From NCBI GenBank assembly GCA_032209605.1, contig JASFXZ010000026.1, positions 3,162,001-3,226,000 of the forward strand: a stretch of DNA of 64,000 nt, given 5' to 3'. Below, one piece after another: positions 12,401-27,400 of this stretch. How positions within the stretch are numbered: the stretch's first letter is position 1; the number at the start of each line of letters is the position of its first letter. Origin of the DNA: Mactromeris polynyma (taxonomy: Eukaryota > Mollusca > Bivalvia > Venerida > Mactridae). Position numbers and translations under genes: made by a program. The notes beneath the pieces are model-generated. The model made no database searches. It saw only the letters and a program-made list of their open reading frames with translations, and was not told where the DNA came from.

Positions 12401-15400
12401 AGGGGAATGGGACCCATAAACGGTCCCTAAAATAGCCTAACAAGTCGCAAGTGTTAAGAACCGGCTTTTTGGCCTAGTATTATAGAATAAACACAAGTTA
12501 CCTGTAAAATTACAAGTAGCATTCGTGACAAACCTACTTATAGAATAATAACAAATTACAGGTAAAAATTACTGCATTTGTGGCCTATTATTACAAGGTA
12601 AGAAACATTCTGCATGTTAAAATTACAGGATTCATGATGAACTCACTTTGGCTTAGTTTTATAAAATAATCTCTGGTATGATAAATTTTGAGTTCAGTGA
12701 TATTAAGTAGCACATTTCAAGCCTCAAGTTGTGGTTCTGTTTGTCAATATTAAGACAGTTTAATTAACCATCTTTCAGATATTTTTCAGTTTTGAATGTT
12801 ATCTGGATTCTGATAATTTCTCACATGGTTCTAAATTCTCAACTTTTAACAGATTCTCTTTGTATTAGCAAACTGCTAGTAGATGTCTTAACTCATACCA
12901 AGTGGTATGTGTCGGATTTCTGAAATTATGACTGTTAGGCAGCCTTTTTTTATGGCAAATTTGGGGCTGATATTGGGCTCCATTTTCCAAAGAAAAAAGT
13001 ATATATTTTCCCCCTACTTAGAGGTTTCATGCATACAGCAAGTTAATTTTAAGTCACATTTAATGCACGGTTCATCCAGTGCTAATGAAATATAATGTAT
13101 TATGCTATGGAAAAGTAAAATTGTTTTTGCCCATGATAGTGTGATCTATCTCATATTGGTAACAGACTGATATGGTAACATGTTTTGTTGCTATGGCAAC
13201 CATAACATTACGGTAACTATAATTGTTTTCTTACTTTTTGTCTAACCATTTTTGGTACTTTAGTAATAATGTCAGCATGTTTACTAATTTAAACATTTGA
13301 ATGATTATCGGTGGAACATTTTTTGGAAAGTATCATAGTTATGGAAACAGAACATCATTTGTAAAATAGAATTACTAGCCTTTAGCTCTTTTTTTCATGT
13401 AATCTGTTGCTAGGGAAACAATGTACAGATAAAGGACTTCGTTCCATCATTTCCAGACAAACTGAAGAAATCTGTCACAGAGAATAAATAGTTTACCTTA
13501 AAGCATTTTGTTGCGTTTTAATTACTGACATGGGCTGGAATATAGAGGAGACCTTACCAGGCATTTCTTAAATGTCACAATGTTTTGGGCTGGCTGTATT
13601 ATATCTCTCTATTCTGGCATTCAAGGCACTGGTCTTGACATTTTTGGGGGGCTGTTTATGGGTGCCATTTTCCTTCTTATGTAGTATGTTTTTACCCAAA
13701 TTTCCATGTAAATTCCCATCTTCAAAATACTGTAGGAAGAAAAAAAAATTATGATTATTTGAGCGCCGCTGAACGATTACTAACCTCTTTTTTAAGTGAC
13801 ATAGTTTCCAGATAATCTTTACTGACAGTAAAATATTTGCCCCATATTGCAGTATGAAAATTAAGTGATCATATGGGGTAAATAATGTTTCCTCCTTGCA
13901 AATAGTGACATCACATGTTGCGTTATCTTGAAATGGCGTCACTCACTGAAGGGTTAGTAAATCTCACAGCAGCGCTCATTTGGGGTTGACCCACATATCT
14001 TTACACTTTTTGAGAAAATACATATTAGTTTTGGTAGATGACAAGTAGATGACCTTCTATTGATTTTGAAGTCAGTAGGTCAAAAGTCAAGGTCACAGTG
14101 GCATTCAGTTGAAAAATGGTTTCTGCAGGCCCTTGAATCACAATTTTCTTAAGGACTTTCATTTACACCCATGTTTGTCTGCCAAGCTTTTGAAAAGGGG
14201 GAGACTTATTGATCATCTCTTGTTGATTTACATGAATCAAGACTTCAAGAGTCAGCGTTTGAACTAAAACTCAAAGGAGCGACAGTTTATCAACAAATTT
14301 CTGTTGTATCTGCTTGTACTGATTATTTTCGACTGCGTCAATAATTGCACCAAAACAATATTTTACGCAACACATTTTTTTGTAGTGAGAATGTCGTAAA
14401 TATGCGGCCTGTGCACAACACTGCACCCCTTTCCAATTAATCATAAATTTGCCTGTATCAAGTCCATCATGCGTGGCGCCCGATCATGTCTGCGATAGCT
14501 ATAAGTTTATTTCCTTATGCGGTTCTTAAATATCCATTTGTTTACCCAAAGTTCTATCATATCAAAATCTTGCATCATTGTGAGATAGAAAATTGGTAAT
14601 GGAGATTCATGTTCTGTGTCATTGTAGTGATAATATTTACGAGCTATTTGGTGTGCAGATGGAAGTACTGATTCTTTTAAAACATCTTAATATATACTCG
14701 ACACCATTAAAAACGCTACCAAAAATTGTGCATATAGATAAAATGTCATTACATAGGCAACCATATTATTTAAATCTCAAACATAATATCACAAAATTAA
14801 TCAATGATGACATAAAAAATAATTGGTCCGGAGTTTATTGAAGTTTTGAACAAGAATTAATACATAGATAGCTGTAACGCGCTTTTAACAGTTGGTACTA
14901 CAAAATGACGCCTGGCTCAAATAGTTGCGTTTTTATTGGCGTCAAGTATATTATAGTACAATTATTTCCCTAAAAGTACAATACATGGTAATTCTGTCAT
15001 CTATAATCTTTTCTAACAAATCATTGCTGAGACTATAGTCATGAATAATCTTAAAGAGTAGGATATCTTGTCATCCGTTTGTGATCCTGTTCAATGTGTT
15101 AATTTGATAATTTGCTGGTGTTTGCTATTTTGTCATTGCCTTGTCTAGGTGAGATATATATCCAACATTATGTGGGGGAGGTAGATCACCGACAAACTCA
15201 GGAATGATATTTCCAGACTGACACCCCAACATTTTCCATGGTGATGTATCCATGACATTATCTGGAGGAATACCCCAACATTTTCCATGGTGATGTATCC
15301 ATGACATTATCTGGAGGGATACCCCAACATTTTCTAGGGTGATGTATCCATGACATTATCTGGAGGGATGCCCCAACATTTTCTAGGGTGATATATCCAT

Positions 15401-18400
15401 GACATTATCTGGAGGGATACCCCAACATTTTCTAGGGTGATGTATCCATGACATTATCTGGAGGGATACCACAACATTTTCTAGGGTGATGTATCCATGA
15501 CATTATCTGGAGGGATACCCCAACATGTTCTAGGGTGATGTATCCATGACATTATCTGGAGGGATACCCCAACATGTTCTAGGGTGATGTATCCATGACA
15601 TTATCTGGAGGGATACCACAACATTTTCCAGGGTGATGTATCCATGACATTATCTGGAGGGATACCACAACATTTTCTAGGGTGATGTATCCATGACATT
15701 ATCTGGAGGGATACCCCAACATGTTCTAGGGTGATGTATCCATGACATTATCTGGAGGGATACCCCAACATTTTCCAGGGTGATGTATCCATGACATTAT
15801 CTGGAGGGATACCCCAACATTCTCTAGGTTTTCTATAATGCTACCAGTGACTGCAATAAACCTTCCCTGGCAGGTATAGACCACTTTTTGGCTGTCCCTT
15901 GGGTGCTCTCTTGATACATTGTATACTGTATAACAGTGTCTGGACAAAAATAATGCCCAAGCATATTGTAAAACTATTAGAGTGCCATTTATATGGCAGT
16001 TCTATGATTGCTGGGTGTTTTAGTACATACACTACTTAAAACAGGAGGAAACATTAAAAATACAGAAGTCATCGTCTGGAAGTTGGTCACTAATTGAGGA
16101 ATAGTTATATTTGAATTATTAATTGTGTGAAAAGTAAGATACTGTATTAAGTCTGTTAAAAGATTATAGATTATTATGTACTGTAAGTATGGTTAAATGC
16201 AATTGCATTGAAAAGTTTATTACTACCCAGCAACTGGGTAAATTGTCAATACTAGTATATGGATAATGAAAGATTAATACTCTAAACGGTAAAGCCTTTT
16301 TATACCTATTATGTATGAGCATAGTGTTTGCCCAACAAGTATGCATGTACCATTGGGAAACATGTTCTTACTGCAATCTAATACTATTCTTGCATACCAG
16401 ACGGGGATTTCTCACATTTACATGGAAAACTCTCACACCCCTCTGTGTTTGTTTGCAAAAAAAACGATTGTTTAAGGATGGCCTTACCTAGAAATGTTTC
16501 TCTCAGTATATACTGGAACTGTAGAACTATTGTGAAATTGGATTAAACGCAAAATATAGCGATCATCAAATTTACGAAAGTAGAATTTAAGTCTTTAGAC
16601 TAGTGTTATTTGAATATGTCAGTTGTCGATAACATTAATTAAATATAGATGTATGTGCCTCATTAATAACATACCATATAATATTATGTCCTATTAAACA
16701 TGCCAAGTGGGTCTGAAAAACACTAATTTCAAACTTTTGTGGTGATTTCTGCCGACAAAACTGAGGTTTACTGTTGGAGAAATGGCTTCTGGTGACGAAA
16801 AAACAATCGGAATTTTTATGCATCAGCCAAGGTACATAGATCTAATAGAAGGAGCATTTAATAGGACAATTATTAATGATATGCGGTATACATGTATAAG
16901 AATTGTGCAGAATGGAAGATGGAATGGCCTGGTCTATGGCTAGGATAATACAACACTATTTATTATCTTAAAATACTGGTAACTAGACCCTGTGGTGCAG
17001 TTAGGGTAATGGATGATTTTAGTTAGAATTACAATTTCTGGCGCAACTGTTCAGATGGGATTCTGTAACGTTTGATGTCAGATAGACTATCTTGAGCAAT
17101 CAATTTCATTGCATTCTGTGTATAAACGTTCCTTTATTGGATATCTAATGCTGAAGAGCATGTATTGTATAGTGTCATTATTGACCTTATATTGAATACC
17201 ATACTACATCTACTTCATGTTCTTAGTTTTTTCCGCTGCTTAAATTAATAAAATTGATACCAACACAAAACTTTGTTAAATTTTGTTTTTGTTAATTAAA
17301 ATCCTATTGAAAACACACATTATTACTGTCAATGTGATAGGTTAGTGTTGCTACATTTGTAACGCTTTCATACTTTGCTGCTGGGAACCAGGGGATGGTA
17401 ATTATCAGTAAATTGAGGACACTGAGCATTCTTAAATACACATGACGTGGCTGCATTATATTGCTGTGTTCAGTACAGGAAACCATTGAAAATGTTTCGG
17501 GAATGTTTAGCAATGTTTGTAACCGAATGACCAATTACAATGACCGGCAATTATATTTGTAACCCATTAAATGCTGTCAGAAAAAAAGAGGGTAGAGATG
17601 ACGATTGGGTTTTTTAGTGAGGCAAACATTGATTCACTTTGGTACACCCTTACTTTGTAACCTTGTGGCTACATTATAGTACTTTGCTTTTTAGCAAATA
17701 CAGTTGACACTCATTGTGTCGACATCAGTAATTTCAACATTAAAGGTCAGATTGCCTGTACTTTGGAAATCAGCATGTCAACATTCAGTGTGGACGCTTT
17801 TTATCGGGTCCCTACAATGTCAACATGACAGGTTTTGACTGTTCTTAAGTATTTAAATAATATCCAAAACTGTGCGTTATATTTTCATGATTTTTTATAA
17901 ATTTGAATGATGTTTGTATGATTCAGCTGATTTCAATTAAACTAGTCAGAAATCAATAAAAAAACAGAAGGAATCAATTAGACCTGTTGTTGATTCAATC
18001 TACAACCTTAGTTGTTTGTGTCAAAAAAGTTCAACTACGAATTAACTGTCAAGATTATATATAAATGATAACACTTATCTTAGTCAATATTTGAACAGAC
18101 AATTATTTATCAGTCAGCGGATTAACTGTGTAAATTGCCACCTCGTTTGATAAGAATTTTTTGCGTACAAAAATGTTAAAACTTTCAGTGTTACCTATCT
18201 ACAATGAATTTTTGTAGTAAATTATTAGATGCATACCAAAGACATTTAAAACAAATATTTCAATATTCCATTGTAGCTATGACGCCGTGGAATCTCTGGT
18301 CAGTTGATGTTAAACTGACCATGCAACCTTTTGTCAGGACCGTGGGATTTTGTAATACATGTATTCTTTTAATAAAGCCTTTGAATTGTAAGACGTTTAT

Positions 18401-21400
18401 TAAAGAATTCCTAAAATGCCAAGTTAGAGATGACTGTTAACCAAAATTTCATTGCAATTGTGTTCACTACTTGAGTATTTAAATCTGAGTGTTGTTAGAA
18501 TTCATAATGTTGTGTCCTGGATCTCGTGGTCTAAATGTCATGCTAGTACATACATGTTTTTCTTTTCAGGGTATTAAGTACACAGATGTTTTACTTCTAT
18601 AGCTCACCTGGCCCCGATCTCCCGAAACATCTCAATCTGAGCTAAATCTCAGCTCAAATATTGTCTCAAATTGTTGAGATTTTTCTCTCTTCTTAGACCA
18701 GACTCAAAATCCAATGAGATTTCTATATGATGTTTTGAGAATAGGGCCCGGAGCATCAAGTGCTTGCAAATGAGCTGTTGTGGTCATGACCTTTGTCATA
18801 AGTCCTCTGAACCCCTACCGAAATGAAGCTGTAATATACAGGGTACAATTTTGTACAGCAATTAGAGGTGTCACAATACAGCTGATTCGTACCATGATAT
18901 ACTGCAATATGTACCAAGATATATTACTTCATTAAACTCAGCTATATCTGAACATTATACTGATACTTGAGCACTTTCATTCAACTCCAAACCTTTCAAA
19001 TGTATCCTTATGGTACAAGGCATTATATCGGTCATACTATAGGTGAGATGTGTAGGACCATCATGGTACTCTTGCTTAACATGACTCTGTTGTAATGAAA
19101 GGTAATGATATCAAATATTGTATAACTGACTGAAATTCATATGACCTTTACCAAAGTCACCTTCGTTGTCCATTCATCATGATGGGTTGTTGACACTGTT
19201 ATGGTCATTTTCACCATGTCGGGTCCTTTTTATCATTTGAGAAAATTCATAATCCTGTTACCAGTCAGTGAATGAGCAACCTTTTGAGTAGGGTTGCACG
19301 ATCAATCATAGATTATTAATTGAATTGTTGTGAATGCCTTTATTAGCCTAGGATTTCCGACATGGCAAAAACAGCCTGAATGTCACTGTTTGCTTCAATA
19401 GCAGATCCTTCTACTCCTGTTTTCATCCTAAGACCAAATGATTTCCAGAATTGAGATTTTGCATTCCCAGGGCAGGGAATCAAGTTGTCTTCAGTTGACA
19501 AATCTTTGTGATCTGCTGCCATTTCGAAACACTATAATGTTACCCAAAGAGTATGAAGAAGAAAAAATAAGGGGAAATACTACACAACTCTGCATGTGCG
19601 CTGTGGCTGTGACAATCCATTTTTCAAAACCATAATCGATTGTCAGTGACTTCATAAATCTTTGATCAATTTTCGATTATTATTGATTGATACAGCATCC
19701 CTATTGTTGACGTACATTTTCGCCATCACAAGATCTGAATGCTATTTTCCTTGTAAACTTTCAAGTCTTTCTCCAGTTTCCTGCATTTTCTATCAAATCG
19801 TTATATTCACTATCAATATCTGTGTTTTGCTTATCTGCTTATCTGCTTGTTAAATTGATATCAAGTTACAGTGATATTTCATTATGTTCGTTCATTCATC
19901 TATTATAAATAATGAATGAGTTTAAGTCTGAAGCAAATGATTTCATAGAAACACTATCTTTGTAATAATCAGTGATTTATTGTTTCTGCTCAATATGGGA
20001 TTGTATCATGCTGATGTAAATAGGTAATGCCATAATTTGTTCTGTACTTAAAACTGTTTGATCATTTATTTTGCATTACACTGAAATCTCACTGAATGAG
20101 TAAGACCATCTCGAAGTTGAGACCACCTTCTTATAAGACAATATATTTTCATGGACCAGGTTGAGTTTTTTGTCTATATTGTAACTCAATAATCTGGCCT
20201 ACTCATAACTAATTCATGATAAAGGTGTTAACTGTTTATCACACTGGCTTTTGACACATATTATAGTCCTTGTATTGATTAAAAGAGTGTCTCTATCTAT
20301 TTTGGCAAGATATGCAATTAAGGCCTCCTGATTGAAGATTTTGAGTGATAACAAAAGTTGTCTCCCATTAAATCTATAAATCAGTCACAGTGATGGTATG
20401 AGTTGTCTCCCATCAGATTTGTGTATTAGTATTAGTAACAGTTGCGTTGTCTATCATCAGATCAGTGTATCAGTCAGAATGATAGCAAAAGTTGTCTCCC
20501 ATCAGATCAGTGTATCAGTCAGAATGATAGCAAAAGTTGTCTCCCATCAGATCAGTGTATCAGTCAGAATGATAGCAAAAGTTGTCTCCCATCAGATCAG
20601 TGTATCAGTCAGAATGATAGCAAAAGTTGTCTCCCATCAGATCAGTGTATCAGTCAGAATGATAGCAAAAGTTGTCTCCCATCAGATCAGTGTATCAGTC
20701 AGAAAGATAGCAAGAGTTGTCTCCCATCAGATCAGTGTATCAGTCAGAATGATAGCAAGAGTTGTCTCCAAACCGATCAATGTATCAGTCAGAAAGATAG
20801 CCAGAGTTGGGATTTGAAAGATGCAATAATTTGACCAATTGTTTACATTTCTGTAAGGTAGCAATGCAATTATTATGAAAGGAATGATATTAAGCAAATT
20901 ATGGTATCAAGTTTATGTTGTTTCTCACAGACAAAATCTGAAAGGTATTTCATAAAAAGAAAACTGAAGTAAGCAAGTTCTAGTATGAAGTCTATGTGGT
21001 TTCTCCCAGACTTACTTTGATTGACTGTACATGTAAGTATTGAACCTGATGGATGGCATTAGCTAGTTGTGGAGATCAGCAAACTTCTGTCAGGTTGCTT
21101 CAGAGTACCATTGTTCAAATTCTCTTTGAGGTTCTGTTATACTCCTGATGCCAGTTATTATTGTTGATCACCCAGTGAAAACCGTCCCAGTAGATGGCTT
21201 GTAAGACATCATTTTTAATTTGTATATGATGAGAAATGGAAGATGAATATATGTTACGTTAATCAACATTCTATGGGGACTTGATGTATGATAATGTGTC
21301 TGTTAGTGCCGTTGTGAGTATGAAAGGAACTATGAGTTGTGCATACATTTTTGGCCTGTAGACTTATAAGATGTGCATATTATAGCAGTTAGATTTAAGT

Positions 21401-24400
21401 GTCGTTATGTCTGGCCATATTAAACGCGGTGGTGAAAAGTATTATGGGTAGAATTATACTGTCTAGCTTATGAATATTCATGGGATACAAGGATACAAAT
21501 AGGGAATATCGAATTACTTTTTCTGTGATGTGTTTCTTATTAGGTTATTCATAGCATGAATTTAGCGTGAAATGCAATAAACAGTAAAATTGTGTAATTG
21601 GCCATTATAAGCTTTCTTATCTTTACGTCTGTTTGTGAAGATTGAAAAAAAAATTCAGCATGCTGGACGGGCATTGGCCGGGTACCTGTAGATGTCATAG
21701 GATGCCACTCCGAGCATTGGCCAGCATGCCAACGGACAGCGTACGATATACAAAGATCGTACGGAGCCCAAACCAGCTCCCTCTGGGTTTCTGTTTGTCA
21801 GGTATCCTGGCTTAGCACGCCACAGCAGTCGTGTATTCTACGGAAGTGTATTTATAGGAGGACAAAGAAGATGACTTGGAGGCATGTTCGGTGATGATTA
21901 TAAACTTAACTTTTTGTGATAAAATCTGACAAAAGTTCTGCTTGTTGAACGCGCGAGATGGGTACAGCCAAATCCGGTTGCCTTATATACCTTGAAGGGA
22001 TGCTGGTGGGTGCCCTTCTGATACGCGTCCAATGTCGAAAATGCCGGCTGGGCCCCGTCCGGTCACCTGATGAATATCCGTAGGATTATGGTCTCAGGAA
22101 AATGACCCCAAAAATCACCGGAGACCTTCCAATGTCAGAAATGCCCCTGAACGGTCCCACATCGGTTGTCGCCGATGTCCTTAGGATTTTTAACAGATGG
22201 GTCTCCAGTGTCCAATCCGATAGGTGACTGTAGGATGTTGAAAAGACATCAACGGGCCTCCCTACAATTATTTTAAAAAGTCAGCCTGTAACCTAATCGC
22301 TAGAGCATCTATCCCTTAATCAGTGGAAATGTGACTGGGGTATTGCACTTACTCGGTGCTTAAGTCAGGATAGAAAAATACCTGTTTATGACCCTTGTAT
22401 TCGTGTTTTTGGGAACCGTGTAAGCCAAGTGACAATTCAGTGTTGTAGAGAACATCTGTATGAAGGCATTTACCACTGATTTCTCATATCTACGACTATA
22501 AGCATATTTTGACAGAAATCCAGACTATCTCTATCTACCTTTGATTATTTTTGGCTTCTCTGTTCTTTACTGAGCAAGTGAATTACCAAGCAACATTAAG
22601 TCTTAATGTTTCTTCTTGTTAAATCTATTCCCTTGTTATGTCTTGTCTTCTCTTATTGTATAATGTATAGCGCTTTATTTCTGCGGTGCCAAATTTTTGC
22701 GGTTTTATATTGGCCCATTTTGCGAATTTCTGCCAAAATATTTATTTTTGGTCATTCAGAATTATTTAGTATTTTACTTATATTTAATCCAAAACATATG
22801 GCGATTACTTTTTGGCGGAGTTTATTTCAGCTGATTAGACCGCCAATAGAGCCAAAATAAAACCCCTGCCAATATATTCCCCGCTATACAGTACGCACCT
22901 AGGGTTTATTGTTGAACTGTAGGTAATGCAATTTTCCTTTTCAATGATCTTGTTGTAGGATGAACTGGCCATTAGGTCTCTGTGGAATAGTTTGTACTCA
23001 TTCTTAGAGAAGATGTTTTTGATTAATTGAATAAACAAGTGGTTTTGACTTCTCTATTGTGTCACTTCGAGGTCACAGACTGGTCTTCATTTGGTTATTA
23101 GAAATGACTGATATGAATAATTTGAGTAGTTGTACTTTGGATGCTAATGTGGTCACACTGTGATGTTTGTGATGATTAGTTGTGTCATATATTGGACAAT
23201 ATGATTTATGCCCCCACTATTCTAAGAATGACGAGAGGTGTAAAAGTTTACCCCTGTCTGTCTGTCCATGTGTAAAGCTGGTTTTTGATCAATAACCAAT
23301 AACTCCTGAAAAGACGGATGGATTCAATTTATATTGAGCACATAAGCATAGGATAATGGAATACTGATCAAGTTTGATTTGGGCTACAATCCACCAATTT
23401 GTTTAGGAGTTATGCCCCTCTTTGTACGTAAAAGAAAATGGTTTCTCAATTAATATTGCTTCAAAATGATTTTTCCTTTACAAACGAAGTATTTGGATTC
23501 TACTTAAAAGTCCATCTGGTCTTCACTGATTTGGTATTCTGGTTGTTTGCCAGGACTTACCTCCCCTTGATCGATGACAGTTTATGTTAAGACAGGGGGT
23601 TAATTGTCCCGAGGACTTGAATCCAATGTACATGTTACAGGGTAACAACATCCAAAGGTGTGGAATTTCTCTGCCAGACTTGTCCGACATGGTCTTTTTG
23701 ATCCCTAAACAAGTAGAAACTTAGCACAGTGTTGTTTCAAAAATGAAATAATTTTAAACAGCTTACATGTGTATAATAAATCTTTATGCAGTATTTAGTT
23801 AAATTAGCAAATATGTACCTGAATCGTGAATATTATGGTATATACATGTAGTTTACATTTGATGCATTTTCAACATCAGATCTGGTTGGTATAAATATCT
23901 GCTTTTTTCATATTATTTCTGTCATAGAAAATATATAACAGCTACATGTATTTAATTAGATTGGGACAAGTGAGTGTTGGATGTGTACTACCAAGATTTT
24001 CAGGTTAACTTGTCCATGGACAACCAAGAGAACATCGGAGGCTTCCATTATGACCTACAGGAATTGTTCTAAAGAGAAATAACGAGCTGTTATATTTTTT
24101 ATTTTCAGAGTGTTGAGCACTTGAGTTGGTTAGGACTCTTCAAAGACATCAGCTCAGGAACCTCATTACAACCTTTCTGGGATAAAAAAGCGTTACAAAG
24201 AAATTCTGACCATGACAGAAAAATATGTGAGAAATACTTACGGATGAGGTAAGAATTCTGTTTGTCTAAATATATATATAGCTAGTTCCCAGGCTTAGCT
24301 TGGTGTTTGCTCATGTTGGAGCTGGGTATCGCTAGACATTTAGTGTCCCGTGTCTATTGTGACACAGAATATCCAATACATTTCCTGGAACTAGTGCAAA

Positions 24401-27400
24401 TGAATGACTGTCGAACAACAACATACATGTAACTGAATATTCGATGAAGATAAGGCCATCCTTAAAAATTGTTTGTTTGCGGTTACGCGATCCGGAATTT
24501 TAACAGTTTGTAGGTAGGTAAGGTTTTTCGGCACAGCCGTAATAACATGGCTTTGATGTTTGCATATCAGTTTTGTGTAAACCAACCAAAGCTTACGTTA
24601 ACGGCTAAATTAAATCATCTTCAATCGACCAATGTTTGCAACCTTGACGCAGATTGGTTAACATTTCAGTATAACCTATATATTTGTTTACCAAACCTAA
24701 AAATATTAACTTGTTTATTGTTATGCATTTTTTTCTTCCGAAGCAAAGTAATGAACACAATTATTGTGTAAATGGTGTTATGTTTGCAACAAAAATAATC
24801 TTGATCATGTTTTTCTTATTATTGTAAACATGACATTGTTGTATGAAAAAAAGATGAACATAATATTCTTTGCCTTAACAACTGTGTCTGAAAGTAGATC
24901 CTATAGTATATTTCAAGATTTATCAAGTAAGTTTAGTGTTTGTCATCCCCACGGGGAATTTTCCGGTGTTGGAATCAAGAAGACTTTCTTGGTTTTGTGT
25001 ACCAGTCGCCAAGAGCGTCTGATACATGAATGAGTATTTGTTACATCACTGTTTAAACTGCCCTACTATGTTGAAAGGTGGCATAAAAGTGCACCAACCT
25101 GTACATGCCCTACAGTATTTTGGCTCTCCTTCATCGGTACCCGACCTGTCAATCAATGTTGATTTTTTTTTACTTTATCTAAAGTATGCACCTGGCTCTA
25201 GATAAACTGCGAAGTATCTATCTAACTTATATCTGTACTGCCACTGATATTTCCATTTTGTTTTGTTCTAATAAAATGGTTTCTTTCAAATGAGTTTTCT
25301 ATAATTTAGTGTTTTTTTATTTGTTAATTGAATTTATTTTCAACACCATGACTAATTTAAGTCAATAATTATAGCATTTTGTTAGTATACATTGTATATT
25401 TGTGAAGGGGGGCTCCTTGGCAGAGTAGTTATGGTGACAGAGTTTAAGTTGCTTGACTCTACCACTGAGGTTCAAATCCCATCTGGAATGTAGAATTTGT
25501 ACGTAAGGAAGCTATCCAGCTGGCTTACAGAAGGTCAGTGGATTTATCCATGTGTCTGGCTGTGCACAATATAATGCTATGGGTTGCTTTTGGGTTCTTC
25601 TCCCTGAAAGCTGGAAAAGCCACTACATGACTGGCCAAAATGTTGTATGAAATGAACATTATATGAATACCCAAAATGTTGTATGAAATGAACATTATAT
25701 GAATATCCAAAATGTTGTATGAAATGAACATTATATGAATACCCAAAATGTTGTATGAAATGAACATTATATGAATACCCAAAATGTTGTATGAAATGAA
25801 CATTATAGGAATACCCAAAATGTTGTATGAAATGAACATTATAGGAATACCCAAAATGTTGTATGAAATGAACATTATAGGAATACCCAAAATGTTGTAT
25901 GAAATGAACATTATATGAATACCCAAAATGTTGTATGAAATGAACATTATATGAATACCCAAAATGTTGTATGAAATGAGCATTATAGGAATACCCAAAA
26001 TGTTGTATGAAATGAACATTATAGGAATACCCAAAATGTTGTATGAAATGAACATTATAGGAATACCCAAAATGTTGTATGAAATGAACATTATAGGAAT
26101 ACCATTGTTTGTCATTAGTTCAACTCTACCTCAATTTATCGTGTTTTGTAGTCAAGTACAAATTACAGATGAAGTTCGTCAGTATTTACGGAAACCGACA
26201 TTTGATAATTGGCAATGGGACGACCCCGAGATGTTGGTACTTCTACAACAGATGTACATAGATCTTGGAATTCTCACAAAGTTTAATATTGAAGTAAGTA
26301 ACATTGTTGAACATTTTTAATATTGCCTGTTTCTGAATGTTGCTGTTTTAGGTTTTTATGTAGGTTTATTATGCTCACACCATTGGAAGAACGACAAAGG
26401 GGCATAGAGTGTTACCCTGTCTGTACTTCACGTAAGCACAGTATATAAAATACAAGACATTAGTACAATTTAGGTTACACTTTACCGATTTTTAGCATTT
26501 TGTGTTTAAAAAATTAGCTTTTGATCAATAACTTTTGAAAGGATGGGTGGATTCAATTAATATTCTGCACGTAAGCAGAGGGTTAATGTGATACCTGCCA
26601 AGTTTGATTTCTGTTACAATCTGCCAATTTTTGAATATTTCAACAATATCAAGTATATACAGTGCTCAGAAAAGTATAAATAAAGTTTCTCTATTCAAGA
26701 ACTTTGTTCTTAAAATGATTGCGTTGATCAAACTGTAAAAAATTCAGATTTATATGTAAATTCTCAGTAATAAGACCACCCTTGGGACCCTCGAAAAATG
26801 GTCTCATATTGAGGTGGTCATAATATTGAGGTTGAATAAAGAGCAAAACGGTGAAATAAACTTGAAAATTGTGGACTTATTTTTGAGGTGTTCTTTAGGT
26901 GAGGTTTTACTGTACATTTATTTTCAAATTTCTTTACACCATACACTGAAAGCTTAAAGTGCAAAAAAAAACTTTTTAAATGCATATTTACCAAGTCAAT
27001 AGTTCAGCTTCAAACGCTCGACATGATGGGTTATGTTACCATACTGCTGTAAAATTGAGCCAACATTAAGACAAGAATACAAGCAATCATCAATCTATCT
27101 GGTAGTGAAGGTGTCATGTGACATGTTCGTTAGTCTCTCGTATGTCCACCGAGATCAAGATTGACCATTGTGATGAAACATTTTTTGTGATCAAGTAAAT
27201 TAATAGGATCTAAAAATAAAACACATGCATCTAACAAACGACAAAGGAATTGATCTAAAACCATTACTGTCTTTGTCTATCTATGTTATGGCCTCCTGGT
27301 CAGATAATGCCGGAAGAATTCGGTTAAAATGTTGTCCTGGTTTTGTAGTTTACTGGTCATGTTAGACATTGTAGTTAATACAACAGCCTAGGACAATAGT

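Larger units (their letters stand above)
11807..24108 (+). other. PDE9A intron b-c (12.3 kb)
   Basis: Large repeat-rich intron. It holds a family D element (11924-12192), a possible alternative terminal exon (13429-13491), MITEs (13760-13978, 17699-17843, 18609-18751), minisatellites (15221-15830, 20354-20812), a GC-rich island (21650-22270) and a dispersed repeat (23210-23450). No other exon could be supported. Confidence 0.75.
24249..26151 (+). other. PDE9A intron c-d
   Basis: Contains a family F fragment (24540-24665), a tRNA-derived SINE (25405-25640) and the 36-bp minisatellite (25634-26102) that runs to within 49 bp of the acceptor. The remainder is AT-rich with nothing recognisable. 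Confidence 0.8.

Noticed and set aside
25525..26115. Long periodic - strand frame (196 codons, [12 protein letters not shown] repeats)
   Set aside because: By-product of the 36-bp minisatellite, whose period is divisible by three; no splice or homology support.
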